A stretch of 64,000 nt of DNA. Source: Flavobacterium foetidum. GTDB taxonomy: Bacteria > Bacteroidota > Bacteroidia > Flavobacteriales > Flavobacteriaceae. Under the pieces are notes generated by a model that worked only from the letters and a program-made list of their open reading frames with translations, was not told the origin of the DNA and searched no databases. Location: NCBI RefSeq assembly GCF_004634245.1, contig NZ_SJTF01000007.1:213898-277897 (forward strand). The letters are read 5' to 3'. Below, in pieces: positions 8,565 through 18,200 of the stretch. The translations under genes were made by a program, and so were the position numbers. Position 1 is the stretch's first letter. The number at the start of each line of letters is the position of its first letter.

Positions 8565-10430
8565 TTATAATTTTTTTGTTACCAAAGATTCGATATTGAA
8601 TACTGCTTCTGGGATTAATTTTCCGGTTTGAGGCAGGTCGTCGTAATCGTCTGTGTCTGGCGCTGTGTCCGGATTTGGCGTGTGTCTCTGCTCTCCTGTG
8701 CGGAACATAATTCGCTCAAAACCATCTGTTGGCGCATAGAATATTTTGGTTGATTCTTTTTCGTCGTTTACTTTTACGGTGTACTGACGGTTTTTAGCAT
8801 CTAATTTTACCACTACTTTATACGTTTTATTGGCTTCGTATTTAGCAATTGTATTAAAACGTGCTCCCGTTTTTACTTTCAATTGTCCGTCGCTGTCAAA
8901 AACCAATCTTACTGAAGGCAACCCTTGTTTATTTTGAAATTCAACCTGCAATAAACCGTGATTGTTTTGTTCTGGTTTTACTGTAAAAATCGCTTCCATT
9001 TTTGAGGCGAAAGGAATCACTCTTTCAGCACGAGAATAATCAAAATAATCCTGATCTCTTAATGTCAGCCATTTTTTACCATCGGCTTTCTTTTCGATTT
9101 TGGTTGATGCCCATGATAAATCATACGTATTCCATAATTTTAATTCTTGTCCGTCGGGAAGAGTATTAAAAACATCATTTACATTTTCTGTAACCACCGA
9201 AGTAACGGGAACCGAAATCGATGCGACCCAAATATCTTCTTTATTTACGCTATATCCCACCCAAATTTTTCCGTCTGGCGGAGTTCCGTTTTTCTCCGTA
9301 ATTCCGCGAACGTATTGCGGCCCTGCAGATTTGTAGTTTCCGCCGTAACGCATCGGACTTACTTCTCCATGAACCAATAATAAATCTTTATAATTCAGTC
9401 CGTCATCACTTGTTGAAATCGCCAAAGGCCAACGGTATTCTGACGGATTGTAAAGTGTTGCATAACGATTATCTGATGTTTTTTGTCCCCAGATTTTAGC
9501 ATTGCTGTTTACGAATCCCGGCGCACGTAATGGCATATAATCCCAAGATTTTCCACCGTCTCTGCTGATGGATGTTAAAGCATGCTTCCATAAACCAACT
9601 ACATTTCCGTTTGGCAAATGGTAATAACTGAAGGCTTTGTATGGTTTCTGCAACGGAATCAATTCATCATCACGATCGGCTTCTTCCACCCATTGCTGTA
9701 AAACTAAAGGTTCTGATAAAATTTCTTCGCAAGCTTTTTTCAAACCTTTGTCTTTTGATGCGGTATAAAATGGGAATTTCGATTTCGATTTATCCCATGT
9801 TTTATTGTATCTGATGAAATAAATTTCGCCAAAACTTCCGTCTTTCTTGATTTCACGAATGACACGTCCAATTCCTTTTCCGTCGTTTGGATCATCTTTT
9901 TCATCCATTGCGATTCCGTAATACGCTAAAGCAAAAAGTCGGTTGTCTTTTGAGGTATAAAAACCCATTCTCTGGTGCATAATCGCATCGAGATTTTTGG
10001 CAACACCTTCAACACCTTCTTTTTTCCATCCGTCAGGGATGCGATAAATTGGGAAAATCACTTCTGGTTTTGTCCATTTTACGCCGTCTTTAGAAGTCAT
10101 TAATAAAGTCTGGCTTGGCGGAATATGCTCTCCAGAAGGGTCACTTAAATAATGCAGATAAAAAGTATTATTCCAATACGCCATCATCGGCTGGTGATTG
10201 TACGTCCATCCAAAACCATCTGCTTTTTCCGGGTGTTCACGGCTAGCGCGCATGATTTGTGTGGCGTGAACTCCAACTGCTGGACTCAACTGTCCGTGAT
10301 GGTAATCGATGTTTGAAAGTGTTTTGCCAACATAACGCACCGTGTCGTTCTGTGCATTTACAGCGGTACAAGCCAAAATAATTGTGGCAGTTGTGATGAT
10401 GTTGTTTTTTATGTTTTGGAAAGCAATCAT
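8565..10430 (-). CDS. Secreted BNR/Asp-box beta-propeller protein, putative exo-acting pectin enzyme
   Basis: This is a secreted 621-residue protein (signal peptide ends ..CTAVNAQ). Residues about 30-430 contain repeated propeller-like blades with S-x-D-x-G-x-x-W/Y elements (TSKDGVKW, SISRDGGKSWDY, STSDDGLNYKD), as in the BNR/sialidase fold. Residues about 435-600 form a beta-sandwich (FDSDGQLKVKTGARFN region) resembling a concanavalin-like domain. Sialidase-fold proteins in pectin loci include hydrolases and lyases acting on terminal acidic sugars or Rha-GlcA, but no known family could be assigned. A GTG in-frame start at 10451 falls inside a repeat; the ATG at 10430 directly precedes the signal peptide and is preferred. 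It sits between GH43-like and GH78 genes. Confidence 0.6.
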   Translation of the reverse strand: MIAFQNIKNNIITTATIILACTAVNAQNDTVRYVGKTLSNIDYHHGQLSPAVGVHATQIMRASREHPEKADGFGWTYNHQPMMAYWNNTFYLHYLSDPSGEHIPPSQTLLMTSKDGVKWTKPEVIFPIYRIPDGWKKEGVEGVAKNLDAIMHQRMGFYTSKDNRLFALAYYGIAMDEKDDPNDGKGIGRVIREIKKDGSFGEIYFIRYNKTWDKSKSKFPFYTASKDKGLKKACEEILSEPLVLQQWVEEADRDDELIPLQKPYKAFSYYHLPNGNVVGLWKHALTSISRDGGKSWDYMPLRAPGFVNSNAKIWGQKTSDNRYATLYNPSEYRWPLAISTSDDGLNYKDLLLVHGEVSPMRYGGNYKSAGPQYVRGITEKNGTPPDGKIWVGYSVNKEDIWVASISVPVTSVVTENVNDVFNTLPDGQELKLWNTYDLSWASTKIEKKADGKKWLTLRDQDYFDYSRAERVIPFASKMEAIFTVKPEQNNHGLLQVEFQNKQGLPSVRLVFDSDGQLKVKTGARFNTIAKYEANKTYKVVVKLDAKNRQYTVKVNDEKESTKIFYAPTDGFERIMFRTGEQRHTPNPDTAPDTDDYDDLPQTGKLIPEAVFNIESLVTKKL

Positions 10431-10445
10431 TTTATTATTTTTTTG

Positions 10446-10640
10446 TTTCACGCAGATTAGGCAAATTTTAGCTGATTTATGCAGATTTTTTTATTTCCTT
10501 TTTAAAATAAAATCTGCTTAATCTGCTTAAATCATTTTAAATCTGCGTGAAATTTTTCTAACCATTTCTTTTATCTGCCTGATCTGCTAAATCTTCGGGA
10601 GAAAAAAAAATACTCTCGCAGATTTGGCAGATTTTAGCTG
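10446..10640. repeat. Type C inverted repeats (CGCAGATT family)
   Basis: TTTCACGCAGATTAGGC (10446-) pairs with ..AATCTGCGTGAAA ending at 10553. A second unit with TCTGCCTGATCTGC and CTCGCAGATTTGGCAGA follows at 10571-10640. It lies between the GH43-like and BNR genes. Confidence 0.75.
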
Positions 10641-10645
10641 ATTTT

Positions 10646-11563
10646 TTATTTTCTATCAATTAATCCCTTTAAAACGTCTGAAGAGATTGTTGTAATCGTT
10701 CCGTGTTTGTGTCCTTCAGGAAGGCTTATTTTGGATGATACATCTTCAAAATGAACAAAATCTGTTGTGCTTAACGCTTTATAATTTTTCGAACCGTAAT
10801 TATCATAATACAACAGCCAGTTTTTACCGACTTTTACTACTGTTGGACCTTCCGATAAATACTCAGTTAAAGGTTCTGAACTTTTTTGAAACGGACCCAA
10901 AGGCGATTTTCCGAAAGCTACTTTTATATTTCGCATGGGTCTTGTATTGTCTTTTAAAACCAAAACATAATCTTTCTTTCCTTTTTTGACAATCACACAA
11001 TCAATTACGCTGAAACCTGGATCGTAATATAATTTTGTATCAGAAAACGTTTTGAAATCTTTTGTTGTTACATAATACATTCTGTGATTGTTTTTCTCCT
11101 CTTCAACACCTTTTGGAAATCGGAACGGGATTGTCGATGCCCAGATAATTATGTATTCTTTTTTTACATCATCATAAAAAATCTCCGGTGCCCAAACGTT
11201 TACCACTTCTGGTTCGTTTTTCATGACTGGAATATATTGTTGCTCTGACCAATGAATTAAATCTTTTGAACTTGCGTAGCCAAAACCGTTTCCGCCTTTC
11301 CAGTCGGTTGTCCAAACCATGTGATAGGTTCCGTCTGCTCCTCTTGTTATTGACGGGTCACGCATGATTTTACTCGCTCCGATTTCGGGTTTTAAAAATG
11401 ATCCTTGTAATCCTTTCCAATTGTAACCGTCTTCACTGTATGCCAAATATAAACCTTCTGTTGCGGGTTCTCTAAACGACGTAAAAAGATATAAATCTTT
11501 CTTTTTCTGCGAATAACTCACAGCAAAAAGCGAAAGGGTTAGTATGATGAATATTTTTTTCAT
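10646..11563 (-). CDS. GH43-like five-bladed beta-propeller glycosidase
   Basis: This is a secreted 305-residue protein, a single catalytic propeller after an 18-residue signal peptide (MKKIFIILTLSLFAVSYS). The GH43-type acidic residues are visible: Asp in MRDPSI (catalytic base region), Glu in VWAPEIF, Asp in SVIDCVIV (pKa modulator position) and Glu in LSEGPTVV (general acid). GH43 enzymes release L-arabinofuranose, D-xylose or D-galactose residues from pectic arabinan or arabinogalactan; the exact specificity is not readable here. There is no C-terminal carbohydrate-binding domain. It is downstream of GH28 in the susC-led unit. Confidence 0.8.
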   Translation of the reverse strand: MKKIFIILTLSLFAVSYSQKKKDLYLFTSFREPATEGLYLAYSEDGYNWKGLQGSFLKPEIGASKIMRDPSITRGADGTYHMVWTTDWKGGNGFGYASSKDLIHWSEQQYIPVMKNEPEVVNVWAPEIFYDDVKKEYIIIWASTIPFRFPKGVEEEKNNHRMYYVTTKDFKTFSDTKLYYDPGFSVIDCVIVKKGKKDYVLVLKDNTRPMRNIKVAFGKSPLGPFQKSSEPLTEYLSEGPTVVKVGKNWLLYYDNYGSKNYKALSTTDFVHFEDVSSKISLPEGHKHGTITTISSDVLKGLIDRK

Positions 11564-11879
11564 GTCTTTTTCTGTTCTCCTGCAAGGTTTTCAAAACCTT
11601 GTAGGTATTTCTATATTTTTAACTAAACCTACAAGGTTTCGGAAACCTTGCAGCATTACAAACTAAATCTTTCTCTTTAGCCCCGATTACTTCACTACAC
11701 TTTTATTTTCACCAGAGTTCAGTGAACTTCGTTTGCAGTGGAAATCCTTTTGTGCCGGGGTTCGGCGCAAAAGATTGTAACGGAAAGCGGGAAGATGTTT
11801 TCTAAAATGCCTATTGTTTCTGCTTCTAATTATTAATACCTAACAGGTTTTAAAAACCTGGTAGGATACGTCTAACTAA
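11564..11879. repeat. Gap with paired palindromes and a GC-rich hairpin
   Basis: The palindromes CAAGGTTTTCAAAACCTTG (11583-11601) and CAAGGTTTCGGAAACCTTG (11632-11650) lie in opposite orientation to each other, as at 791/1058. A hairpin with arms CTTTTGTGCCG (11747-11757) and CGGCGCAAAAG (11763-11773) has one mismatch and a 5-nt loop. A CCTAACAGG...CCTGGTAGG pair sits at 11840-11864. No gene is visible. Confidence 0.75.
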
Positions 11880-13445
11880 TTATTCTACAATTGCTTTTTT
11901 ATCTAAATCTTTTCCTTTTTTGATTGCTGTTGTTACATTGTTGAACACATTGTTTTTCAGGAAAATATTTTTGGTGTCTTTTCCATCAGCTTCGATAAAA
12001 ATGTCGGTTGAGTTGAATGGAAAATTATTGTTGATTAATGCATTCGAAACATTATCTAATTTGATAACCGGTACGCCTTTTATTGCTGTTGAAGAACCGA
12101 CGTTGTCTAAAATCACATTTTTTGAATCGGATATTTTGAAAGACGAACCTACCGTTGCGTTTACTTTTACATCGTGAAATTCAACATCTGTCGCTGTACT
12201 TACTGTAAAACCTTCTTTTCCATCAATGTTGATGTTAGAAAAAGTGATATTTTGAATCGGCATTTCTGTAATTCCTAAAATCTGCCCCGCTTTATTTACG
12301 TTTGAAGCGGTGATATTGCTCATGTGAATATTTCTGAAAATCGGGGTTTTCTCGGTTACAGGCTCGACTTTTGTTCCTTTATCGTAAAAAAGACTTAAAA
12401 CGAAAGCTTCTTCTTTGATGTTTTTCATGACGATATTATCGACACGGATATCTTCTACAACGCCGCCTCTACCGCGAGCCGATTTGATTCTGATTCCTCT
12501 GTCTGTTCCGTCGAAAACACAGTTGGAAATAGTGATTTTTTTGATGCCACCTGACATTTCGCTTCCAATAACCACTCCGCCGTGACCACTCAACATGGTG
12601 CAGTTGGTGATGGTTACATTTTCTGTGGCTTTTCCATATGTACGTCCGTCTCCGTCTCTTCCAGATTTGATTGTGATACAATCGTCTCCAACACTGATAT
12701 GGCAGTTTGAAATGTGAACATTGGTACAAGAAGAAGGATTGATTCCGTCTGTATTGGGTGAATGCGGATTGAAAATTGAAATTCCAGTAACGGTTACATT
12801 ATCACAAAATTCTGGATTGATTGTCCAGAAAGGCGAATTTTTGAACGTAACACCTTCAATCAAAATGTTTTTGCAATTGTAAGCTTGAAAGAAAGAAGGT
12901 CTGAAGAATTTCTTGTCGACTGTTCTTTTGTAATACGGTTCGGTGTAAAGACCTTTGTTTTGCTCTTCCCACATGGTTTGGTATTTGGTTGGAGGAAGAG
13001 GTTCTTTGGCTGTTTCGATTCGGTATACCTCATTCCACCACGCTTTTCCTTGTCCGTCGATTACGCCTCTTCCTGTAATGGTGATGTTTTCTACATCTTT
13101 AGCGTAAAATAAGGGCTGGAAACTTTTCATTACGATTCCTTCGTAACGCATTTCTACATAAGGAAGAAAATCATCGAAATTCTCTGAGAACTTCAAAAGC
13201 GCTCCTGAATCTAAATGAATGTTGATGTTGCTTTTCAGTGTTAACGCTCCGGTTAAGTATTCTCCAGCCGGGAAATAGATGGTTCCTCCGCCATTTTTAG
13301 ATGCTTTTTCGATTGCATTCTGAATGGCTTGAGTGCATTTTTGGCCTTTGTTGTTTCCGCCTTCTTTTAGGATGTTGTACCAGCCGTCGTTTGCGAATGC
13401 TGTTAAACTGGTGATGAAGCAGAGTATAATTAGTATGTTTTTCAT
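11880..13445 (-). CDS. GH28 polygalacturonase / rhamnogalacturonan hydrolase
   Basis: This is a secreted right-handed beta-helix enzyme of 521 residues with signal peptide MKNILIILCFITSLTAFA. All four GH28 signatures are present: NTDG (Asp233), GDD (Asp254-Asp255), GHG (His288) and RIK (319-321). The DxDGxGxxWW-like lead-in (IDGQGKAWW) is at about 130. It inverts alpha-galacturonic linkages in homogalacturonan or rhamnogalacturonan; family members in such loci are often exo-acting on oligomers. A second GH28 is at 60793-62466 and shares the same motif order. The start is set by the signal peptide. Confidence 0.93.
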   Translation of the reverse strand: MKNILIILCFITSLTAFANDGWYNILKEGGNNKGQKCTQAIQNAIEKASKNGGGTIYFPAGEYLTGALTLKSNINIHLDSGALLKFSENFDDFLPYVEMRYEGIVMKSFQPLFYAKDVENITITGRGVIDGQGKAWWNEVYRIETAKEPLPPTKYQTMWEEQNKGLYTEPYYKRTVDKKFFRPSFFQAYNCKNILIEGVTFKNSPFWTINPEFCDNVTVTGISIFNPHSPNTDGINPSSCTNVHISNCHISVGDDCITIKSGRDGDGRTYGKATENVTITNCTMLSGHGGVVIGSEMSGGIKKITISNCVFDGTDRGIRIKSARGRGGVVEDIRVDNIVMKNIKEEAFVLSLFYDKGTKVEPVTEKTPIFRNIHMSNITASNVNKAGQILGITEMPIQNITFSNINIDGKEGFTVSTATDVEFHDVKVNATVGSSFKISDSKNVILDNVGSSTAIKGVPVIKLDNVSNALINNNFPFNSTDIFIEADGKDTKNIFLKNNVFNNVTTAIKKGKDLDKKAIVE

Positions 13446-13466
13446 AGTTATTTTGTTTTTTTTGGT

Positions 13467-13566
13467 CTCACGCAGATTTTGCTGATTGTGCAGATTTTTT
13501 TTCTGCCACAGATTTCACAGATTAAAAGGATATTTTATCTGCTTTATCTGCCAAATCTGCGAGAGT
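13467..13566. repeat. Type C/B inverted repeat
   Basis: CTCACGCAGATTTTGCTGA (13467-) pairs with ..TCTGCCAAATCTGCGAGAG ending near 13566. A TGCCACAGATTTCACAGATT unit lies in between. It fills the gap between the GH140-like and GH28 genes. Confidence 0.75.
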
Positions 13567-13615
13567 TTTATTATTCGCATTTTTTTGTCATTGCAGAAAT
13601 GACAAAACTGTGTGG

Positions 13616-15010
13616 TTACTTTGACTTCAAAATCAAAACCCAGTCATTGCCGTCTTCTTGTTTTCCTTCTGGTTGAAAATTTCGAGTTCCTTCTTTGTTA
13701 TCAAATATTCCGATTTTTGTTTTCTTGCCGTTTCTTGGATTGTACCAAGTTGCTTCGAATTTGTCACCAGCTATTTTTCCTAGTTTTACTTCAATTATTC
13801 TTCCGTTGTAGGTGTATAACAAAGCGTATTTTTCTCCTCTTATGGCCGGAATATAATCGTATTTTTCTCCTTGGTTAACCACTAAAGAAACATCTGGAGT
13901 TCCTTCTAAAAATGGAAATTCTTCCATTAATTTCTTGATGTAAACCATTTGTTTAGCACCGGGCGCATTGATGGCTGACGTCCATAATTCTTTGTTTCCG
14001 TATGCTGGTTTATCGCCTTTTCTGAACATTTGCATTACGGCATTGTGTCCATACGTGTAACCTGCTCCGCCTGATAAAACCGACCAATATCCGTAACGGC
14101 GAACATCGCTTGCGGTCCATTTTGGCTGTAAAGTGTCGTGCAAACCGTGTGGAATTCCTTCGTAAGATGGTTCTCCGTCAAGTGTAGGTTTTGTTGGTTT
14201 TAATTCAAAATCTCTTAGAACGAATTTATAGTTGTCTTCTTTGAAATTCGTTTTTATCGAATCCTGGTCGTATCTTCTGTGTCCTGACTGGAACATATTG
14301 AAATCCAACCATTTTGCATTGTGAAAGTTTTCTGAAGAATCGGTTCTTCCAAACGGGTGAAAAGTCACTAATTGGTTTGGATTATTAGTTTTTAAAGTAT
14401 TTCCGATAGCATTCCAGATGTCCTGAAATTCGTTTCCGTGTGTGTCTCCACCGTTTAACCAGATTACATTGGTTCTGTTTTTATATCTTTTAGCCAAGAA
14501 ATCAGCATAAACTATTGCTTGTTCTTTGCTAACTTTATTTCCTTTTGAAACGTTGGTTCCCCAAACTGGTACCATGGCAACGTAAATTCCATTTTTCTGA
14601 GCTACGTCTAAAGTAAAATCTACGTGGTCCCAGTAATCATACTGTTTTGGGTCTTTGAAATCATTTCCTGCCGTAAGCAAAGGTTTCGAAACGTCTTCGT
14701 TGATTAATGCAGAAGCGCCATACACGTTTACAGCATTGATGTTATGCAAAACCATAACCTGAACAACATTGAATCCTTTTTCTTTTCTGTCTTTGAAATA
14801 TTTCTCAATTCCGGCTCTATCCAGTTTACCGAATGCCAGCCAGCCTGTGTCGCCCAGCCAGAAAAATGGTTTTTCATTTTCGGTCACAAAATAATGCTGA
14901 TTTTTAGATACTTTGATTTGAGGCAAATTTTTAGATTGCGAAAATCCGCTTTGTGAGGTAAACACAAAGCTTATACAAAGGGCGCATAAAGATTTAATTT
15001 TCAGATTCAT
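13616..15010 (-). CDS. GH140-like (DUF4038) TIM-barrel hydrolase, possible apiosidase
   Basis: This is a secreted 464-residue protein with signal peptide MNLKIKSLCALCISFVFTSQSGFSQ. A (beta/alpha)8 DUF4038-type domain (about 30-370) carries FFWLGDTGW at its entry, GFNVVQVMV, VIWLNGGDTHG (possible acid) and LDGEPSYEG (possible nucleophile Glu). The C-terminal beta-sandwich (about 375-464, ATWYNPRNGKK) is the usual partner domain. The family includes the founding GH140 endo-apiosidase that cuts the Apif-GalA link of RG-II, so an apiosidase or another side-chain cleaving role is plausible, not shown. An upstream in-frame ATG at 15064 lies in front of and partly inside a repeat; the ATG at 15010 precedes the signal peptide. 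Confidence 0.78.
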   Translation of the reverse strand: MNLKIKSLCALCISFVFTSQSGFSQSKNLPQIKVSKNQHYFVTENEKPFFWLGDTGWLAFGKLDRAGIEKYFKDRKEKGFNVVQVMVLHNINAVNVYGASALINEDVSKPLLTAGNDFKDPKQYDYWDHVDFTLDVAQKNGIYVAMVPVWGTNVSKGNKVSKEQAIVYADFLAKRYKNRTNVIWLNGGDTHGNEFQDIWNAIGNTLKTNNPNQLVTFHPFGRTDSSENFHNAKWLDFNMFQSGHRRYDQDSIKTNFKEDNYKFVLRDFELKPTKPTLDGEPSYEGIPHGLHDTLQPKWTASDVRRYGYWSVLSGGAGYTYGHNAVMQMFRKGDKPAYGNKELWTSAINAPGAKQMVYIKKLMEEFPFLEGTPDVSLVVNQGEKYDYIPAIRGEKYALLYTYNGRIIEVKLGKIAGDKFEATWYNPRNGKKTKIGIFDNKEGTRNFQPEGKQEDGNDWVLILKSK

Positions 15011-15048
15011 TTTGTTTTGTTTTGAATTTATGTTTTTTGGGTATGGTT

Positions 15049-15189
15049 GCCACGAATTACACAAATTTTCACAAATTTTTATTCTACTTGTATTTTTAAA
15101 TCTGCTTAAGATATTTACTCTCGCAGATTTTGCAGATTGAGCAGATTTAATTTAAAATTAAATTCGTGCAAATTCGTGTAATTCGTGGC
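15049..15189. repeat. Type A pair enclosing type C repeats
   Basis: GCCACGAATTACACAAATTT (15049-) pairs with ..AAATTCGTGTAATTCGTGGC ending at 15189. Inside is AAATCTGCTTAAG / CTCGCAGATTTTGCAGATT. The nesting order matches that at 3600-3835, without type B. Confidence 0.8.
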
Positions 15190-15200
15190 AAACCCATCTT

Positions 15201-18200
15201 TTACTTTTTCACTACAAAAAGCACTTTTTCTTTTATTTCAGCTTGAGGGATTATCACTTGTTTTCCTCCGCTAATGTTTGCTTTTTTCGTTATATTTCCT
15301 GTTGAAGCATTGATTGCAAATACTTCAAATGTTCCTTTTTCATTTGATAAATCTATCGTGATATCTTGGTCGTTTTTCAAATAGAAAAGATAGCTTTTTC
15401 CTTTATTTTCCAGTTTCCAAAGATTGTCTGAAAACGTATTTCCGTCAACTAATTTCATTTCGCTTAAAGCGGCATAAAACTGAGGCAATTCAATTTTCGG
15501 AATGTTTGCCAATGAGGCTCCTGCCATCAAAGCCGGCCAACCGAATCTTGAAGAACCGTCTGTTGAATATAAAATCACTTTTTCAGGATATTTTTCTCTG
15601 TATTCACGAACGGCGCGATATACCTGATTGTCGGTCTCTTTTCCAGTTTTTAATTTCCTGGCGTGCTGTCTTGGGGCTAAATTTACGCCTCCCTGTGGTG
15701 CATAAGCAGAACCGTCTTCTTTGTAATACCAATAACGAATATCGATTACATCAACTGTTTTTACTCTTTTAGTATCATTTAAAATAGCATCCTGAACGTC
15801 TTTGGTTGCACTTAAACCAATTAAGCCCTTTTTACCTGTTTCGTCTTTCCATTTTTGGGCTTGGTCCAACCAAAATTCCATGAAATGAAGCGGACCTGTG
15901 TATTCGGCACTTGTCAGCTGAATTACGTTGCTGTTTTCCTGAAAATTCTCAAATGATTTTCTGATGAAACCTTCGTGTAATTTTCTTCTTTGCGCATTCG
16001 TTATATCATAAAACTGCTCTGCCATGAAAATACGTTTGTCTCCTGCATAAGGCGGTGGCTCAGGAAATCCTGTACTGTTGATATTATTTGCTGAACGCCA
16101 AGGTGAACTTGCCCAATGCGCTCCTGCTTCTAAAATATTGTGCTGAAAATATTGCTGATTGATTAACAATTGTCCATTTGGTTCTGCCAATGTTGCGAAC
16201 TGCGCTAAACGGTTCCAATACCAATCGTTGAATTTTGTCAAATCATATTTGCTCAAATGGTCCCAGGCAAAATCTTTTCCGCTTCTTGCAAAAGGCTGTT
16301 CGTAAAACGGAGGCCAAACATCGTCATCGACTCTACGAACACGTTCGTGGTCGTCCATTCTGCGGTCGTACCATAATCCGTAATTATGCTCTAAAGCCAC
16401 GATATTATTTTTAGTCAAATAATCTACCGTTTCCTGAACTTTATCTGTTAGTCCGTTTCCTGTTCTTCCTGGAACGAAACGTGTAATATGCGGTGTTGAT
16501 TTGTTTACGAAATCATCGGTCAAATCGCCTCTCCACCAAGCTACATTCGTTTCTTTACCTGCAATTACTTTTCCTTCAAAAGTCAGCCAGCCATTTTCTG
16601 TGGTTACTTTTGAAGTCGATTTTTCAGTTTTATTTGCAGCGACTTTTAAATCATTTGCGTTTTTTAAACCTTTGCTGTCTGTGTTTATCGGATTTGCTTT
16701 TGAAGCTTCTGCAATCCATTCCTGTAAACTTTTTGCTGTTGTTGCAGAATTTTTAGTCAGTTCCTGTGCTACTTCAATTGTTGGACTTGATGAAGGCTCA
16801 GAACCTAAATCGTAAATAAAAGGCTGAACCGGAAGTTTTCCTAATCTGGCTTCTAACTGCGCATAGAATAAACTTCTTGGACTGATATGTTCGTTTACGT
16901 TTTTCCAATGTCCGTTTCCTCCAAATTGTCCCCAAACTCCAAAAGCCCAGTTTTGCGCTGTTGGCGGACTATAACATTCTACTTTTGATGCCGAAGATTC
17001 CCAGATTACAGAATTTGCTGCTGTCCATCCTGCGCCTCTTCCGCCTTGTTCTCTATTATTGTAGCTTAATGCTTTTCCGTCGATATTGGCAATATCAAAT
17101 AAAACTCCGGTTGCCCAGCTTCCGATTGCGCCGCTGTTTTCAAATGGTAAATGTGATTCGCACTGAACAAACGCATTTGGACCCGTTGTTCCGAATCCGC
17201 CTACAGCGAAATCATGATATCCAAATTCTGAATAACAACGTTGAAAAAGTGTTTGCTGACCTTCTGTATAAAAAGTATGTCTTCTAAATGAAGCGATTTC
17301 TGAAATTGGTTCAGTTGCAATACAATCTTCAACAGTTACTTGCTGACTTGTTTTTAAGATCGTAACCGCTCCGCCTGCAAAATGTTTAAAATTAACCTGT
17401 TTTACCCAGGCATTTCTTGTGTTTTCAATACTTATTGCTTGCCAACGGTGTTCTTCATCTTTTAAGTTTGAAGGATTGTAAGTTGATTTTAATAAGATAT
17501 TTTCAATTCCGATATGTTCAATTCTTCCCGCCCATGAATAAACCGTTAATTTTGAAGTGCCAAAAACATCATCCAAAGACATTGTAATTGGAGCGTTTAC
17601 GGTTACTTCGTTTCCGTTTATTTTGGTTACAACACGATTCCATGTTGTCGTCCAATCTCCTTTTTTCCATCCAATCCAAGAAGTTTCTCCACCGAAATCC
17701 TGCATGTTTACTTCTTTAATGAAATTATCCGTTAAAGGTTTGGTGATTTCGATTTCGTCTCCAACTTTTAATTTTGAAGTATTTTTTAATTGGATTTTCT
17801 GAGTTCCAAGTGGCGTATAAGCATTCGCAAATTCAAATGAATCTTTGTACACTTTATCATTCTCACCCAAAATTCTAATTAAAGCTTCTCTTTCCAATCC
17901 GGTTCCTAAAAGTACGGTTCCGTTTTCGGTATTGCCGCTTCCTCTTAAGACAACTCCAGATTTTCTGATGTATAATGTTCCACTGATTTTGAAAATTCCT
18001 CTATCCAACAAAACAGCTCCACGAAAACCTGATTTATCTGGTTTTAGAGAACTTACATAATCAATTGCGTTTTGGATTTTCTGCGTTGCATCTTCTTCTT
18101 GTTGGGAAACAAAAATCTTGTTTTCCAGATTCGGAATTGCAACTTCTGAGTTTTTATATCCTGCAAAAGAAAAATCTGGAATTTGGTTTCCTTGATTGTC

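Noticed and set aside
11747..11773. Hairpin considered as an intrinsic terminator after the GH28 gene
   Set aside because: On the minus strand no T-run follows the stem, and the unit seems to continue into the GH43-like gene; kept only as a hairpin within the repeat region.
12469..12729. 86-codon antisense-like frame inside the GH28 gene, rich in H, R and W
   Set aside because: It is a shadow of the GH28 coding sequence in another frame; its composition is not protein-like.
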